Source of the DNA: Thelonectria olida
Taxonomy: Eukaryota > Ascomycota > Sordariomycetes > Hypocreales > Nectriaceae
DNA: 64,000 bases
Direction of reading: 5' to 3'
Assembly (NCBI GenBank): GCA_020736575.1
Contig: JAGPYM010000016.1
Coordinates: 620,001-684,000, forward strand
The notes beneath the pieces are model-generated. The model was given only the letters and a program-made list of their open reading frames with translations, ran no database searches and was not told where the DNA came from. The position numbers and the translations under genes were made by a program. Below, in pieces: positions 61,103-64,000 of the stretch; position 1 is the stretch's first letter; the number at the start of each line of letters is the position of its first letter.

Positions 61103-63884
61103 CTATTTCTTCGACTTCTTCTCTCGGAAGAATGTCCCGACGGCGCCCATCAGCCCCCCCAGCCCTTTCTCGTGGCTGTCAGCTACTAAACCGCCTCTAA
61201 TCCAACCTGGGAGCTTCCCGCGGATCCTGTCAGTCCCATATCGTCGATCAACAAGTACAATCGCCGCATAATCTCCCTGGTGCCGAATTGCACGTCCGAT
61301 GCTCTGATTCACGGCTCGCATGCATGCGTTTTCGTAAAAGTCTCGGGCCGTCTGCTTGGCTCGGGCCGTGGCAGTCTCCTTACCCACACCCTGGGCTATC
61401 AGGTTGGCCTGCGCTGTCGTCTCCATGTACTCGATCTTGGCCTTCCAATCTGGAGAAGCAATGTTGGGATAGGGAAGACCGATGACAATTACGCATCGTC
61501 CGAGGCGATCAGAAAAGTTGATGCCTTCTGACATCTTCCCGCCTACCACGCTGAGGAGGAGTGCACCCTTGCCTGGACCACCAAGGATGGCCTGAGAATA
61601 TTCCTGCAGGACTTCATCACTAGACCCGCCTCGAGTCTCCTTGAACAGTGCTTTTCGGGTCCCCAGGCGTTCCCATATCGACTGCCCACTAGGTCCCTGT
61701 TTTTGTTGCCATGCTGCCACCACTTCATCGAGATACCCGTAACTCGGGAAAAAGATGACCACGCCGTCCGGGACAAGGGATAACAGATTTAGGATCGCCA
61801 TGCCTAGCTGTGATATCATCTCGGGGTCTTTGCGGCGTTGGTAACTGAACTCAAATGGGGCCATCCCCGGCCGAGACGATGCCAGCGTCCAAACGCATAG
61901 GTTTTCTGGTGGAATCACATGCCCGCAGCTCAGCGTCGTGACTTTGTCACCTTCCAAGGATGGAAATAAGTGGTCTTTGTAGTCATCAAACGGAGACATT
62001 GTTCCGCCTGCGAGAACTACCGCTCTTGCGCTTGACGCGATGGAAGAGAAGGCATGAGTTGGTGACAACAGCAGATATGAGAGCTTAAGGTCGGGCCTGG
62101 GATCCTTAATCTTTTCGTAAAATATCCTTCCCTCGGTGCTAAGATTGGTGAGTGCAATGAGGAAAGCCACCAGTGAATGAAGAACTGGAGTGCTTGACCG
62201 GGGTGACGCCTTGCCAGTGGCGTCCTCGCTTTCGACATGGGCGACGTAGCTCTCAATCTTGTAGGCCAGTTTTGATTCCTGGATATACTGTATTAGCTCA
62301 AACATGTTGATCTGGTCGATGCCCTTCGGCCTTGTCAGGTCGTTCGCATCCACGATGCCGTGCTCTTGCTGCTGGATTGTTAGTCTACACTCAAGAGGTC
62401 AACACGACAACTCACCTTTAAGCTGACAGCTCCCTCCATCCATTGAGTCAGACCTTCGATGACTCGCCCAACTCTTCCGACGTTGGCACGATTGATGCCT
62501 TTGAGCTTTTTCCCAAACCTCTTGACGTAGATACTTAGCATCCCTCGTCCTCTTTTTAGTTCGCTCAATCGTAGTTCTGCCGCGTGTACATTGGCCACTG
62601 CATCCATGATATTATGTGCTTCGTCGATAACGACAATGTTTCCCTCCAACTTAATGCCAAGTGCCTCCCTTGCGCTACTTTGCAAAAGGAGAGGGTATGG
62701 CAAGGTGACAATCTCGGCGCCTGGCAGAGCACTTCGGGAGGCGTAATATGGACAGACGGCGAGGGATTTTCCAAGCTGATACAGATCCTCAATATCAGGA
62801 AGTGTGGCGAGTGCAGAATCGCGGAACTCGTGGGTTTGGGACAGCAACTCCTCTGTCGGGATGTAGGAGCACTTTTTGCCAGACTTTGCTTGCTGAAGCT
62901 CAGCGCAACGGTCGTTGATGGCTTGAACGGACCCAAGGCGTGAAACGGATGGATTGATGCAGAGCCGTTGACGGGATGACAATGGTAGTAGCTTCACAGC
63001 CTCAGTTTTGGGTTGCTCGTCCTTGGCGAGAGATGGAGGCAATGATGGAGGAAAGGCGGGGCGGCGAAGTTCGGTAATGAATTGGGATAACTGGGAATGT
63101 GTTCTTGAAGTGTAATAAATCTATCGATGTTACTATTCTGGCCTTTGGAACGGGACGCCACAGAAACTGCACCTTGATTTCTTCCTCAAGGAGGTCTTGG
63201 TCTTCATCCTGACCCTGGGCTCTCGGGCCACCAAGACCGATGCTTGCTAGAACTTCTCGTGACTCTTTACTCAAACCAGAGAGGGCATCTTGCGGATCGG
63301 ATCCACGGTCATCAACCTCATCAAGGAGCCACTCGGCATCTTCATCAGTCACACGAGATGCAGCCATTCCTGGTTCATCAATGCGCCGACGCTTACGGCC
63401 TCGTTCCTCAAGGGCTTTCTCTTTACGCCTGAGGGTTTCGAGTCGCTTTTCTCGATCTTCCCAGCGGCTGACGAGCTCTTCTCGCTTGCGGCGGAGGAGC
63501 TGCTCGACAATCCATGACGGCTCGTCCTTGTAAGCCTCAGCCGAAGCTTGAAGTGCTGATTCAAATTTGCTGGATTTGTGATGCCGAAGCCATGTTAGAG
63601 TGGCACATATGAGCGATAGAGATTTGCCCTGACGCTTGAGTTAGCATATCTACGATTAAAGCGTAGGATAGAAGAGCAACCGTGAGCCAACACTTCAGAG
63701 GTAATGGGCAAGAACTTACAGTGCCTGTTGGACTCTCCAAGATCCCCACTTGGCCATCTCCAGTCTCAAGCACGTCAAAGACGGTCTTCATGAACTGTTC
63801 CTGCACATCGTAAGGAGTGAAAGGGTGGTGGAAATCCAGCTTCTCCAGGCGACCAGTCACTTCATCCACACTATTTGTCGTCAT
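61103..63884 (-). CDS. CHL1: ATP-dependent DNA helicase CHL1 (DDX11/FANCJ group, Fe-S XPD family)
   Basis: Four exons (63884-63720, 63628-63173, 63120-62416, 62371-61103) join to 864 residues, as expected for CHL1. Walker A SPTGTGKS is at 51-58; the first intron interrupts it. A charged insert (RRKEKALEERGRKRRR) follows, then motif Ia IYYTSRTHSQLSQF. Four cysteines at 261, 279, 291 and 330 are placed as Fe-S cluster ligands, and the DEAH box is at 373-376 (VVIDEAHN). The helicase domain 2 has VIFFPSYGYL, GGKMSEGINFSDRLGR and QSIGRAIRHQGDYAAIVLVDRRY (motif VI). CHL1 unwinds 5' to 3', acts in the nucleus, and supports sister-chromatid cohesion and replication of structured DNA. ATG 63884 is the first in-frame ATG. 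Confidence 0.95.
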
Positions 63885-64000
63885 ATTTTCCACATTCGAA
63901 ATTATGGAATTTAGCAATTGGGTGTATCACGTCGCAACACCTTTCTTCTCGAATCGTGTCGCGTTAGAGCAATCACCCTTCACATCATTGGTGGAGCCTC

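Overview
The window is nuclear DNA of a filamentous ascomycete (Pezizomycotina), most likely a Sordariomycete. It carries 22 confident protein-coding genes spread over both strands. Most are split by short introns (about 44-110 nt, GT..AG, with CTNAC-like branch sites). The repertoire is typically fungal: a Goodbye-NACHT-TPR STAND protein, a WSC-domain wall protein, a CAP22-like GPI protein, a GH43 glycosidase, an Fcy-type NCS1 permease, an IDI-4-like bZIP factor and CHL1. I saw no operons, ribosome-binding sites, prophage, transposon open frames, rRNA, tRNA or CRISPR. The genus is not provable from the sequence. The CAP22-like and plant-cell-wall genes would suit a plant-associated fungus, but that is inference.

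Layout. 0-9 kb: partial alpha/beta hydrolase (-), MetE-like methyltransferase (-), OLA1/YchF-type ATPase (+), GH43 glycosidase (-) with candidate XlnR and CreA sites. 9.3-13.9 kb: a 1505-residue STAND/NLR-like protein (+). 15-21 kb: mitochondrial citrate carrier (+), UQCC2/Cbp6-like complex III assembly factor (-), Bsd2/Ndfip-type Rsp5 adaptor (+), protein-L-isoaspartate methyltransferase (+). 21-27 kb: WSC protein (-), short-chain dehydrogenase (-), NmrA-like protein (+), a small cysteine-rich secreted protein built of two repeats (+). 29-37 kb: a conserved unknown gene with an apparent 1-nt frameshift (+), complex I 23-kDa subunit (+), M14 carboxypeptidase (-), mitochondrial acyl carrier protein (+). 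38-50 kb: a LEE1-like CCCH zinc-finger gene (-), then about 9.7 kb without a recognisable gene, then an APH-fold kinase-like gene (+). 51-64 kb: IDI-4-like bZIP (-), CAP22-like GPI protein (+), an unknown conserved protein (-) with tandem repeats in its promoter, an NCS1 purine-cytosine permease (-), and the Fe-S helicase CHL1 (-).

There is no biosynthetic cluster. Four mitochondrial genes (CTP1, UQCC2-like, NDUFS8, ACP) lie within 21 kb, which may be chance. The points most worth a second look are the STAND protein with its proline/serine/arginine insert, the duplicated cysteine-rich secreted protein, the tandem repeat upstream of the unknown gene at 57 kb, the bZIP gene whose long frame lacks an in-frame ATG, the homopolymer frameshift at 30.1 kb, and the long gene-poor interval whose strand composition flips near 41.7 kb.
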